From Candidatus Kouleothrix ribensis (GTDB taxonomy: Bacteria > Chloroflexota > Chloroflexia > Chloroflexales > Roseiflexaceae): a stretch of DNA of 64,000 nt. Where the stretch lies: the NCBI GenBank assembly GCA_016722075.1, contig JADKGW010000001.1, positions 4,836,001 through 4,900,000 on the forward strand, read 5' to 3'. Of the stretch, positions 35,876 through 44,468 are shown one piece after another (position 1 is the stretch's first letter; the number at the start of each line of letters is the position of its first letter). The notes under the pieces were generated by a model that saw only the letters and a list, made by a program, of their open reading frames with translations, did not search any database and had not been told where the DNA came from. The position numbers and the translations under genes are program-made.

Positions 35876-38800
35876 ATGCCTTCCCTGTATTTGATCACGC
35901 TGCTGCTGCTGGCCTTGATTGTGTTGATCGCACTGCCCCCGGTTCGCTCGACCCTGACGAGCCAGCTTCGGCGCCTCCGCCAAGGCGTGTTCCCCACCCC
36001 ACCTGGCCCTGCCCGCACCGCCACAACCGTGATCGCCGGCAATGGCGACGAGATACAGCTTGGCGACGATCGCACGCCGATGAGCATGGCGGCGCGGCTC
36101 GAGCTGGCCGGCGGCCGGCGCGGGCTGCTGATCCTGGTGCTGATCGGGCTGCTGGTGCTGATCGGAGCCTGGCAGCTGTACCGCTATACCAACGCGCCGA
36201 CACCCGAACAGTTCGTGGTGCTGGTGGCACCATTTCGCGAGCCAGGCGGCACGCCGGGCCAAACCGGCCGGGCCGTCGCGGCCGAGCTGGCCGCTGCGCT
36301 GCCACAGGCCAGTGGCGGCCGAGTGGTCGCACAGGCGCTCGATACGCCGCCGGCCAGCCTGCCAGCGTCGCTCGATCTGCTGGCCAGCAGCGGCGCCGAC
36401 GCGCTAGTGTGGGGCGATATCGCCGGCGGCGGCATGCTCGATCGCACGACCCTACGGCCGACCCTGGTGTATCGGCCGAATGGCCCATTCGCACCGCTGG
36501 GCTGGGCCGGCTACGCCGGGCGCTTCGCCATGCCGGCCGAGTATGTACTGGCCGGCGAGCCGGTCAATGGCGCGGTAGTGCTGCCGGCACTGCTAGGCGC
36601 GCTGGCCGACTACGACGCCGGGCGCTTCGACGCGGCCGCAGAGAGCTTCGGCACGCTGCTCGGCAACTACCCCGCGCTGGCGCCGACGCTGCCGCGCGCG
36701 CTGCGCGGCAATATGCTGTGGGCGCGCGGTGAGTACCAGCAGGCGATTAACGAGTATCAGCAGGCGACCCGCAGCACCGACGGGCCGGCGGCGGCGCTAC
36801 TGTACAACAACCTGGGCGCCATCCAGGAGGATGCCGGCGACAATCTGGCGGCGACATCTTCGTTCAACAGCGCGATCACCGCACTGCGCGGCGGCGACCT
36901 GGCCGCGCTGCGCTACAACCTGGGCATACAGTGGTTGCGGGCCGGCCGCACGGCCGAGGCGGTGGGCGCGCTCGAGATCGCGCGCAACCCGGCGCTGTTG
37001 GCCGGCACGGCTGCACCGGCAAATGTGCTGCTGGCCTTGGCCCAGGCGTATCGCCAGAATGGCCAGTTCGAACAGGCCCAGGCGCTGATCGATGCGGCCG
37101 AGCGCCAGGCGGCCAGCGATGCCGGCCTGGTAACGGCCGAGCTGCGTAATATCACACGTGCGCGCCTGCGCGCCGAGACCGAGGCCGAGCATGTGCTGCT
37201 CGATCTGGCGCAGAAGGCCGGCGCGCGTGGCCCGCTGATGTGGGAACTGCTCGGCAGCGACGCGCTCTCGATGCGCGATCTCGACAGCGCGCGCAGCCAG
37301 ATCAGCCAGGCAGTCGACGACTCGCGCGTGTTGGCCCAGCTCTGGGCGCGCCTGGCCACTGCGAAAGATGCGGCCGGCGAACAATTCGCCGGCCAGATCG
37401 CGATCAGCCAATCGCTACAGGCCCAGGCCCAGCTGCGCGAGCGGCTACGCTGGCAGGCGCTGATCGAGATCGAGCGCGGCAGCGTGCAGGGCGCCACTAG
37501 GCCACAGGGCCTGGCGGCGGTCTGGGTGGCCCTGACCGGCGACCGTTCGCCGCTGGGCCGTGGGCGGGCGATCCTGGAAGACCTGCTCAATAGCCAGCCT
37601 GCCGATGTCGATGCGCTGATCTTGCTTGGCCACAGCCAGCTGATCAATGGCAACCTCGACGCGGCGCGGCCACATTTCGAGCAGGCCGCGCAGCTGGCGC
37701 CAGGGCGGCCCGAGCCGGTGTATGGCCAGGCGCTGGCGGCCCTGCCCAGCGATCGTAGCCGCGCAAAGCAGCTACTCGCCGACGCGATCGCGAAAGCGCC
37801 GGGCTTCTTTCCGGCCCGCCAGCGGCTGGTGGCGCTGGCCGAAGAAGATCGCGACTGGCCGACCGTAGTCGAGCAGCGCCGCTGGCTCGCGGCCAACCGG
37901 CCGAGCCACGCCAACACGCTGGCGCTGGCGGCCGCGCTGCGCCAGAGCGGGCCGGATCAGTTTGCCGCAGCCGAGCAGCTGCTGCTACCGCTGGCCAACC
38001 AGGGCGATACCAGCGCGATGATCGCGCTGAGCGAGCTGTACCAGCAGCACGGCGACGGCGACGCGGCGCGCCAGATGCTCGCCCGCGCCCAACAGGCCGC
38101 GCCGCGCGACTCGACCGTAGCATACCAGTATGGGCGGCTGCTCGAGCAACAGCGCGATGCCGACGGTGCGCTGGCAGCCTACACGCACGCGATCGAGCTG
38201 AACACGGCCGACATTCCCGCGCGGCTGGCGCTAGGCCGGCTGTACACCGCCAAAGGCCAGCCGCTCGAGGCTGGACAGCAGTACGAGGTGGCACTGCGCG
38301 CCGGCGCGCAAGATCCGGCCGAGCTCGGGCTGATCGGTGCCGTGCTGCTCGAGAATGGCGAATATGACGCAGCGGCCACCGCCTACGAGCGCGCGATCGG
38401 CGCGCAGCCAAACAATGGCGATCCGGCCGACGCCAACACCGCACTGGCTGCACTATACCACGGCCTGGGCCAGGCCGACCTCAAGCGCGGCCAGATCGAC
38501 GCCGCCGCCACCGCCGAGCAGCGCGCACTCGAACTGCGCGGCAATGCCTACCCCGAGGCGCTGGTCGGCCTGGGCGATATTGCGCTACTGCGCAACCAGG
38601 CGGCTGGTGCGGTCGACCAGTACAACGCCGCGATCAAGCTCGATCCCCGGCTGGCGGCGGCGTATATCGGGCTTGGCCGCGCATCGGGCGCGCTGGGCAA
38701 CTGGGTTGCGGCGCAGGCGCACTTCCGCGATGCGGTGGCGATCGACGCCCGATCGGCCGAGGCGCACCTGTGGCTGGGTGAAGCGCTGGTGCGCCAGCCC

Positions 38801-39430
38801 GAGCCACCGCTCCAGGCTGCGATCGACGAATATGTGCGCGCGCTCGAGCTGCGCGAGAATCGCTACCCCGAGGCCTACTTCGGCCTGGCCCAGGCTCAGA
38901 TGGCCAGCGGGCGCGGCGACCTGGCGCGCGAAAACCTGGCGCTGGCGCTCCAGCTGCGCCCCGGCTACGCCGATGCGCTCCTGCTGCAAGGCAAGCTGTT
39001 CGAGCAATTGGGCGACCCGGCAGCCGCGCGCGATTCGTACACCAGGGCCATCGCCGCGAGCAAGGCGCTGGCCGAGCCATACTACCGCCGGGCGCTGCTG
39101 TCGCTGCGCGCCGACCAGCTCGACGATGCGGCCGGCGATCTCGAAGACGCGATCGGCATCCAGGCTAACTTCTCTGAGGCACACTACTGGCTAGGCCGGA
39201 TCTACCTAGCGCAGAACCGGCCGAAGCCGGCGCGCGAGCAGTTTATACTGGCGATCGAGCAGCGCAACAACCACTTCGCCGACGCGCGCTTCTATCAGGG
39301 GCTGGCCGAAGAGCAGCTTGGCCAGCGCGATGACGCGGTGCAATCATACCAGGCCGCGCTCGAGCAGGGTGGCACCAGCGAGTGGGCCGGCGAAGCACGG
39401 ACAGCGCTGTCGCGGCTGCGGCAGCCATAG
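35876..39430 (+). CDS. Large membrane-anchored TPR protein
   Basis: This 1184-residue protein has two N-terminal hydrophobic helices (about 3-25 and 82-102) separated by a cytosolic loop. A small alpha/beta domain (about 110-220: FVVLVAPFREPGG, SGADALVWGDIAGGG) then resembles the substrate-like or TolB-N domains that precede TPRs. From about 235 to the end are more than 20 TPR-type helical pairs (for example YNNLGAIQEDAGDNLAATSSFNSAI and AYIGLGRASGALGNWVAAQAHFRDAV). It is a probable scaffold for an envelope or signalling complex, cotranscribed with the upstream response regulator. No enzymatic motif is visible. Confidence 0.85.
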   Translation: MPSLYLITLLLLALIVLIALPPVRSTLTSQLRRLRQGVFPTPPGPARTATTVIAGNGDEIQLGDDRTPMSMAARLELAGGRRGLLILVLIGLLVLIGAWQLYRYTNAPTPEQFVVLVAPFREPGGTPGQTGRAVAAELAAALPQASGGRVVAQALDTPPASLPASLDLLASSGADALVWGDIAGGGMLDRTTLRPTLVYRPNGPFAPLGWAGYAGRFAMPAEYVLAGEPVNGAVVLPALLGALADYDAGRFDAAAESFGTLLGNYPALAPTLPRALRGNMLWARGEYQQAINEYQQATRSTDGPAAALLYNNLGAIQEDAGDNLAATSSFNSAITALRGGDLAALRYNLGIQWLRAGRTAEAVGALEIARNPALLAGTAAPANVLLALAQAYRQNGQFEQAQALIDAAERQAASDAGLVTAELRNITRARLRAETEAEHVLLDLAQKAGARGPLMWELLGSDALSMRDLDSARSQISQAVDDSRVLAQLWARLATAKDAAGEQFAGQIAISQSLQAQAQLRERLRWQALIEIERGSVQGATRPQGLAAVWVALTGDRSPLGRGRAILEDLLNSQPADVDALILLGHSQLINGNLDAARPHFEQAAQLAPGRPEPVYGQALAALPSDRSRAKQLLADAIAKAPGFFPARQRLVALAEEDRDWPTVVEQRRWLAANRPSHANTLALAAALRQSGPDQFAAAEQLLLPLANQGDTSAMIALSELYQQHGDGDAARQMLARAQQAAPRDSTVAYQYGRLLEQQRDADGALAAYTHAIELNTADIPARLALGRLYTAKGQPLEAGQQYEVALRAGAQDPAELGLIGAVLLENGEYDAAATAYERAIGAQPNNGDPADANTALAALYHGLGQADLKRGQIDAAATAEQRALELRGNAYPEALVGLGDIALLRNQAAGAVDQYNAAIKLDPRLAAAYIGLGRASGALGNWVAAQAHFRDAVAIDARSAEAHLWLGEALVRQPEPPLQAAIDEYVRALELRENRYPEAYFGLAQAQMASGRGDLARENLALALQLRPGYADALLLQGKLFEQLGDPAAARDSYTRAIAASKALAEPYYRRALLSLRADQLDDAAGDLEDAIGIQANFSEAHYWLGRIYLAQNRPKPAREQFILAIEQRNNHFADARFYQGLAEEQLGQRDDAVQSYQAALEQGGTSEWAGEARTALSRLRQP

Positions 39431-39445
39431 CCTGTGGAGGAAGCA

Positions 39446-40756
39446 ATGGAGCTGTTAGACAACCGAGAGCATCTCGCGCCAGTGTGGGCACGCTATACCG
39501 ATCTGGTCGCCGAGCGCGGCGAAGGTGCCTGCCTGTACACCACCGACGGGCGCAGCTACCTCGATTTCACCTGTGGCATCGGCGTCACCAACACCGGCCA
39601 CTGCCATCCACATGTGGTCGCGGCCATCCGCGAGCAGGCCGGCCTGCTGCTGCACGGCCAGGCCAACATCGTGTACCACCAGCCCATGCTCGCGCTGGTT
39701 GGCGCGCTGCGCGAGGTAGTACACCCCGCGCTCGACACCTTCTTCTTCAGCAATAGTGGTGCCGAGGCGGTCGAGGCCTCGATCAAGCTGGCGCGCCAGG
39801 CCAGCGGGCGCTCAGACGTGATCGTGTTTGGCGGCGGCTTCCACGGGCGCACCGCCGGGGCCATGGCGCTCACCACCAGCAAAGGCAAGTATCGCGGCGG
39901 CTACGCCCCGCTGCCGTCGGGCGTACATGTGGCGCCCTATGCGTACTGCTTCCAGTGCGCGGTGGCGCGCGCGGCCGGCAAATCGGGCGCCGCGATCTCG
40001 GCGGCCGCGCCCGACACCGGCGAATGCTGCGGCGACCCGCTGCGCCAGGTGCGGCACATGCTGCAAACCTGCACCGTGCCCGAAGACGTAGCGGCGATTC
40101 TGGTCGAGCCGGTGCAGGGCGAGGGCGGCTACATCGTGCCGCCGGCCTCATTCATGCGCGGGCTGCGCCAGATCTGCGACGAGCATGGCATCCTGCTGAT
40201 CGCCGACGAAGTGCAGACCGGCTTCGGCCGCACGGGCAAGTTCTTCGCGATTGAGCACTTCGACGTGCTGCCCGACATTATGATCATGGCCAAGGGGATT
40301 GCCTCGGGCCTGCCGCTCTCGGGCATCGCGGCGCCACGCGCGCTCATGGAGCGCTGGCACCCCGGCTCGCACGGCGGCACCTATGGCGGCAACGCGCTGG
40401 CATGCGCGGCCGGCGCGGCGACGATCCGCGTGATCCAGGCGGAGCACCTGGTCGAGAATGCGGCGCGGCTGGGCGTGCTGCTCAAGGCCGAGCTGGCCGA
40501 GCTACAGCGCCGGCAGCGCGCGATCGGCGATGTGCGCGGGCTTGGCCTGATGGTCGGCGTCGAGCTACTGCGCGACGACGGCAGCCCCGACGCGGCGCTG
40601 TGCAAGCGCGTGCTGGCCGGCTGCCGCGAGCGTGGCCTGCTGCTGCTCAACTGTGGCTCGTACGACAACGTGGTGCGCTTCATTCCACCGCTGGTGGTGA
40701 CTGAGGCACAGGTGCGCCAGGCGGTCAGCATCTTCGAAGCGGCACTCGCGGCCTAA
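39446..40756 (+). CDS. Class III aminotransferase (GABA/ornithine type)
   Basis: This 436-residue PLP enzyme of fold type I has the PLP-phosphate loop FSNSGAEAVEASIKLAR, the Asp and quinone-contact region LIADEVQTGFGRTGKFF, and the Schiff-base Lys in IMIMAKGIASGLPLSG. The start at 39446 follows GGAGGA. Between residues 170 and 215 it has a Cys-containing insertion (YAYCFQCAVARAAG ... GECCGDPL) longer than in standard GabT. It is likely 4-aminobutyrate or a related omega-amino acid aminotransferase; the donor is not settled. It follows the TPR gene with only 15 bp between. Confidence 0.9.
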   Translation: MELLDNREHLAPVWARYTDLVAERGEGACLYTTDGRSYLDFTCGIGVTNTGHCHPHVVAAIREQAGLLLHGQANIVYHQPMLALVGALREVVHPALDTFFFSNSGAEAVEASIKLARQASGRSDVIVFGGGFHGRTAGAMALTTSKGKYRGGYAPLPSGVHVAPYAYCFQCAVARAAGKSGAAISAAAPDTGECCGDPLRQVRHMLQTCTVPEDVAAILVEPVQGEGGYIVPPASFMRGLRQICDEHGILLIADEVQTGFGRTGKFFAIEHFDVLPDIMIMAKGIASGLPLSGIAAPRALMERWHPGSHGGTYGGNALACAAGAATIRVIQAEHLVENAARLGVLLKAELAELQRRQRAIGDVRGLGLMVGVELLRDDGSPDAALCKRVLAGCRERGLLLLNCGSYDNVVRFIPPLVVTEAQVRQAVSIFEAALAA

Positions 40757-41021
40757 GTTACGAGTTCTGGGTGCTGAGTTGTGGCACATACACTCAGAAA
40801 CGATACAGATAGGCCATGATAAGCTAACGATTCACTGCGTAGTAATCGGCTTTACGCATGGTTCAAAAACGTACCGTCAGGTATGGTTGAACCTGGTTCT
40901 TACGGTCTAGCTGGGGGCGCAGGGCCTGTGGCCTTTGCAAGATTCTGTTGCAGTGGTACGCTGCAGCCAAGCCGTGCCATTGCAACTGTCACGCTCGGTT
41001 CGGCTTTGCCGAAGCTTGCCA

Positions 41022-41651
41022 ATGGATCAGAGCAGATACGATATGGCAATGCAGCAAGAACTCAAGGTAACGTTGCAGGCGTTTCAATCGAAACGGCTCC
41101 GCCGCGATCACGCCGATCTATCAGCAGAACACCAGTATTATGAGATCGGCGAATTCTTCTTTGAAGAGATGTATGGCCCGCGCGATTTTAGCGCGCGCGA
41201 CGAGCAGGCTCGCCGGCTGCACCAGTTTGTGCATATGGTGCCGGGGCTGAATGTCGGCGATGTGCAGAATGTACTCGAGCTGATCGATCTGACCAACCGG
41301 CTCGACGATACGGTGGTGCAGATCATGGTGCGGCTCGAGGCGCCGATTGATTTCGACGAGGCGTTGTACGAGCAGGCCTACCGGCTGGCCGATAACTACG
41401 ACGAGCGTGTGCGCCAGATCGAGCTGGTGCGCCACTCGCTCTACAATGTCTACCGCATGGCCAAGCGCCCGCTGTTTGGCTCGGTGCTGAATCGCACGCA
41501 GGGGTTGGCACAAACGGTCGGTATTCCCGACATCCACCGCTTCCTGCGCCTGGGCTACAACGCGATCCAGTCGGTGCGCGACATCCACCGCTTCGTCGAG
41601 ACGGTGTGTGTGCGCGAGCAGGATCGGCTCGACCGGATCTACGAGGTGTGA
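41022..41651 (+). CDS. Conserved protein of unknown function (FFxEExYGPxDF motif)
   Basis: This is a cytosolic, all-helical protein of about 209 residues with EHQYYEIGEFFFEEMYGPRDFSARDEQ-type N-terminal motif (about 45-70). I know this pattern from uncharacterised bacterial proteins of about 200-240 residues. It is rich in Asp, Arg and Leu, with HRFLRLGYNAIQSVRDIHRF near the end. The start could be 41022 or 41043; neither has a strong ribosome site. The function is unknown and no operon partner is evident. Confidence 0.75.
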   Translation: MDQSRYDMAMQQELKVTLQAFQSKRLRRDHADLSAEHQYYEIGEFFFEEMYGPRDFSARDEQARRLHQFVHMVPGLNVGDVQNVLELIDLTNRLDDTVVQIMVRLEAPIDFDEALYEQAYRLADNYDERVRQIELVRHSLYNVYRMAKRPLFGSVLNRTQGLAQTVGIPDIHRFLRLGYNAIQSVRDIHRFVETVCVREQDRLDRIYEV

Positions 41652-41698
41652 GCAACCCGACGTATGCACCGCTCGGCGGGTTCGGCGCATGAACATGC

Positions 41699-41725
41699 CG
41701 CGCGGAGCTGAGGTGGCTCCGCGCG
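41699..41725. terminator. Bidirectional hairpin between convergent genes
   Basis: Perfect 10-bp arms (41699-41708 and 41716-41725) around a 7-base loop lie between the unknown-function gene and gmd. Confidence 0.55.
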
Positions 41726-41738
41726 CGATCAAACCTGC

Positions 41739-43730
41739 TTACACCTGGCTCTTCAGTAGCGCAATATCGGCATCAACCATAGCCGTCACCAGCTGCTCGA
41801 ACGTCGTCTCGGGCTGCCAGCCCAGCACGGCGTGGGCCTTGGCCGGATCGCCGACCAGCAGGTCGACCTCGGCCGGGCGCATGAAGCGCTCGTCGAGCAC
41901 CACATAGCGCTGGTAGTCGAGCCCGACATGGCCGAAGGCCAGCTCGCAGAACCGCCGCACCGACTGGGTCTGCCCGGTGGCAACCACGAAGTCGTCGGGC
42001 TGATCCTGCTGCAGCATCATCCACATGGCCTTCACATAATCGCCGGCAAAGCCCCAGTCGCGCTGCGACTCGAGGTTGCCCAACCGCAGCTCACGGTCGA
42101 TGCCAAGCTTGATCCGCGCGACGCCGTTGGTGATCTTGCGGGTGACGAACTCGAGCCCGCGGCGCGGGCTATTGTGAACAATAATGCGGCCTACGCCAGC
42201 ACAGAACACGCCACTCTCGGTCTCGATATCGAAGACCCACTCATCGGCGGTGGCCGGCTCGTCGATACGCCGAATATTCTCGGCCGGCTTATGCAGGTGC
42301 TGGCCCTTCTGCTCAAGCTCTTGCGCAGACGCGCTATTGAGCTGGTAATAGGTTCGCTCGCCGCGGTGCTCGATGTATACCGAGCACTGGCGGCCTTGCT
42401 GGGTATACAGCAGGCACAGCCCCTGTGCCAGCAAGGCGCTGTTTGTCTTTATGCTCTCGCCGTTGCCGGCCTTCAGCCCGTCGCCGGCATGGTAGCCAGC
42501 CAGGTATGCACGCTGAATATCGAGCGTGCTGTTTAGTACGAGCCGCGGCACGCGCTTGAACCCGTTATCTGCGTAAAGCTGCTCGCGCAACCACCGGCCA
42601 ATCGCTCGATCGCCGATCAGGTACAGTTGGCCGGCTACGCGCTCGGCGTTCCAGCCCGATGGGTGCAAGGGCGTTGTGCTCGTGCCCAGGTATAGCTTCG
42701 ACCATAGCTCGCTCACACGGTCACGCAGCTCGACGCTGCTATTGGTGAACTGGATCTTTCCAGATTCAGACACATACCCCTCAGCCGTGAGCAAGCCCAA
42801 GAACTCGGCCATCTCGGTCGTGAGCGCTGTCCAGCTCGGGGTAGCTGGCAGGTCGGCGGCCAGCGCCAGCTGATCGCCGGGATGCAGCGTGCGCGCGACT
42901 CGCACCTCGCGCTCGGAATCGAGCATGTGGTGGTGGGCGGTTACTTCGACGCCGCCGCTGCGCGCCTGGATCGACAACATGCGATGATCTGGGTCACTGG
43001 TGCGCCGCCGCGTGGCCGTGATTGCCGTAATGCGCGTCCAGCCCTCGCCATCCCAGATCTCTAGCTCGGGCACTTCGAAAGTCTGCTGGCTACGACCCTG
43101 GCGTACTAGCGGCACAAGCTCGCTCGGGCTGACAACGTCGAGATACCCTTCGCGGCGCACTATCAATGGCGTCGTCTCGCTAATGCACTCGTGGTTGAAC
43201 AGGATGCCCGAGCAGGCAAACATATTGTAGCTCTCGCGGTAGTTGACCGTGATCCAGTGGCCGTAGACCTTGGCGACGCCATAGGGGCTGCGCGGGTAGA
43301 ACGGCGTGCTCTCGCGCTGAGGCACCTCGACCACCTTGCCGAACATTTCGGACGAGCTGGCCTGGTAGAAGCGAATGTCGGGGTCGACGATCCGGATCGC
43401 GTCGAGCACGCGCGTCACGCCGAGCGCGGTAGTTTCGCCAGTAAACACCGGCTGGGGCCACGAGGTCTGCACGAACGACTGCGCAGCCAGGTTGTACACC
43501 TCGGCCGGGCGATGCTCGCGCAGCATACTGATCAGCGACACCTCGTCGAGCAGGTCGCCGGTGGTGAGCGTGACCTGCTCTTGAAAATGGCGGATGCGCT
43601 CGAAATTGACGGTGCTCGAGCGCCGGATCATGCCGATCACCTCGTAGCCCTGCGCAAGCAGGAACTCGGCCAGGTAGCTGCCGTCTTGGCCGGTGATGCC
43701 GGTGATCAGCGCGCGCTTCGTATGTGCCAT
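41739..43730 (-). CDS. gmd: GDP-mannose 4,6-dehydratase precursor interrupted by an intein
   Basis: This 663-codon frame encodes the precursor. Residues 1-181 and 521-663 together make a normal-length 324-residue GDP-mannose 4,6-dehydratase: TGITGQDGSYL (NADP loop), SSSEMFG, YGVAK (catalytic Tyr150/Lys154), and after the interruption SPRRGLEFVTRKIT and RDWGFAGDYVKAMW. The enzyme turns GDP-mannose into GDP-4-keto-6-deoxymannose for fucose, rhamnose or perosamine synthesis. Residues 182-520 are an intein inserted exactly inside the conserved NHESPRRG motif. The start at 43730 follows GAGAGGAG. No GDP-fucose synthase is adjacent. A divergent XRE regulator lies upstream. Confidence 0.95.
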   Translation of the reverse strand: MAHTKRALITGITGQDGSYLAEFLLAQGYEVIGMIRRSSTVNFERIRHFQEQVTLTTGDLLDEVSLISMLREHRPAEVYNLAAQSFVQTSWPQPVFTGETTALGVTRVLDAIRIVDPDIRFYQASSSEMFGKVVEVPQRESTPFYPRSPYGVAKVYGHWITVNYRESYNMFACSGILFNHECISETTPLIVRREGYLDVVSPSELVPLVRQGRSQQTFEVPELEIWDGEGWTRITAITATRRRTSDPDHRMLSIQARSGGVEVTAHHHMLDSEREVRVARTLHPGDQLALAADLPATPSWTALTTEMAEFLGLLTAEGYVSESGKIQFTNSSVELRDRVSELWSKLYLGTSTTPLHPSGWNAERVAGQLYLIGDRAIGRWLREQLYADNGFKRVPRLVLNSTLDIQRAYLAGYHAGDGLKAGNGESIKTNSALLAQGLCLLYTQQGRQCSVYIEHRGERTYYQLNSASAQELEQKGQHLHKPAENIRRIDEPATADEWVFDIETESGVFCAGVGRIIVHNSPRRGLEFVTRKITNGVARIKLGIDRELRLGNLESQRDWGFAGDYVKAMWMMLQQDQPDDFVVATGQTQSVRRFCELAFGHVGLDYQRYVVLDERFMRPAEVDLLVGDPAKAHAVLGWQPETTFEQLVTAMVDADIALLKSQV
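42171..43187 (-). mobile_element. Gmd intein, class 1, LAGLIDADG homing endonuclease
   Basis: This 339-residue in-frame element begins with Cys1 (CISETTPLIV, block A) and has block B VEVTAHHHMLD. The endonuclease motifs are FLGLLTAEGYVS (C) and YLAGYHAGDGLKA (E), both with acidic residues kept. Block F is VFDIETESGVFCAGVGRIIVHN-type, ending in the penultimate His and terminal Asn, and Ser is the +1 extein residue. All residues for self-splicing are present. The endonuclease domain looks intact, so the element may still be mobile. Confidence 0.95.
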
Positions 43731-43840
43731 GGGGTAAGTGCTCCTCTCGTGCGGCTTCGTACTGCGATAGGCACCAGTATAGCCGGCGCGCGCGGCTGTG
43801 TCTGCTAAGCCACTTAGCCGCACACTCGCAGGTTTGCCAG

Positions 43841-43846
43841 TATAAT
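43841..43846 (+). promoter_or_regulatory. TATAAT -10 immediately before the XRE gene
   Basis: TATAAT ends 6 bp before the ATG at 43853, so a transcript would begin at or next to the start codon (leaderless). Confidence 0.45.
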
Positions 43847-43852
43847 CGGCCT

Positions 43853-44323
43853 ATGATACCACACCCCCCCGACATGCCCGAAACGCTGGGCGCGCGGATC
43901 GCGCGGCTGCGCGCGGCGCGCGGCTGGACGCAAGAGCAGCTGGCGGAGCGGCTGGCGGCATCGCGCGTGGCGGTGTCGCACTTCGAGATGGGCCTGGCGC
44001 TGCCGAGCGAGCGCACGGTGGTGCTGCTGGCCGGGCTGTTTAAGCTCGAGCCGCACGAGCTGGTGGCCGGCACCAGCTACCCGCCCGCCAAGGCCGAGCG
44101 CCTGCCGGCGGCGGCCTGCCGCTACACCGAGGCCGAGCACCAGCTGGCGCTGCTGCGGTGCGACCTGGGCTGGGCTACGCGGCTGGGTGGCGCTGCCCAG
44201 CGCGCGGTGGTCGCCGAGTGGCGCCTGCGGCTGGCGGCCCTGCGCGACGCAGCCGACGACGACGGCGAGCGCAGGCTGCTCGAGGCGGGGCTGCGTGAGC
44301 TGGCGGCAACCTTGCCTGGATAA
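43853..44323 (+). CDS. XRE-family transcriptional regulator
   Basis: In this protein of about 156 residues, residues 8-62 form a Cro/C1-type HTH (LGARIARLRAARGWTQEQLAERLAASRVAVSHFEMGLALPSERTVVLLAGLF-like pattern). The C-terminal 90 residues are Ala/Arg/Leu-rich and unassigned. It may start at 43853 or at the next in-frame ATG (43874). It is divergent from gmd across a 122-bp gap and could regulate it, but this is only positional inference. Confidence 0.88.
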   Translation: MIPHPPDMPETLGARIARLRAARGWTQEQLAERLAASRVAVSHFEMGLALPSERTVVLLAGLFKLEPHELVAGTSYPPAKAERLPAAACRYTEAEHQLALLRCDLGWATRLGGAAQRAVVAEWRLRLAALRDAADDDGERRLLEAGLRELAATLPG

Positions 44324-44468
44324 CGCGCGTTGCGAAGCTACGCGACGCCGGGCGGGGCATATGGCCAATCCTATGGCGCGCGGCGCCGGCCATTCGCCAG
44401 CGACCCGGCAGGTTGCAGGTTGACCGGATTGCCGACTGCCTGCTACCCACTGCCTGCTGCAACCAGTA

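Noticed and set aside
36409..39194. Additional frames on both strands within the TPR protein
   Set aside because: They are shadows of the 1184-residue frame, which alone has TPR periodicity and membrane helices.
41739..43730. Gene fusion or assembly chimera at gmd
   Set aside because: The insert has complete intein hallmarks at both borders and its removal exactly restores the conserved Gmd motif.
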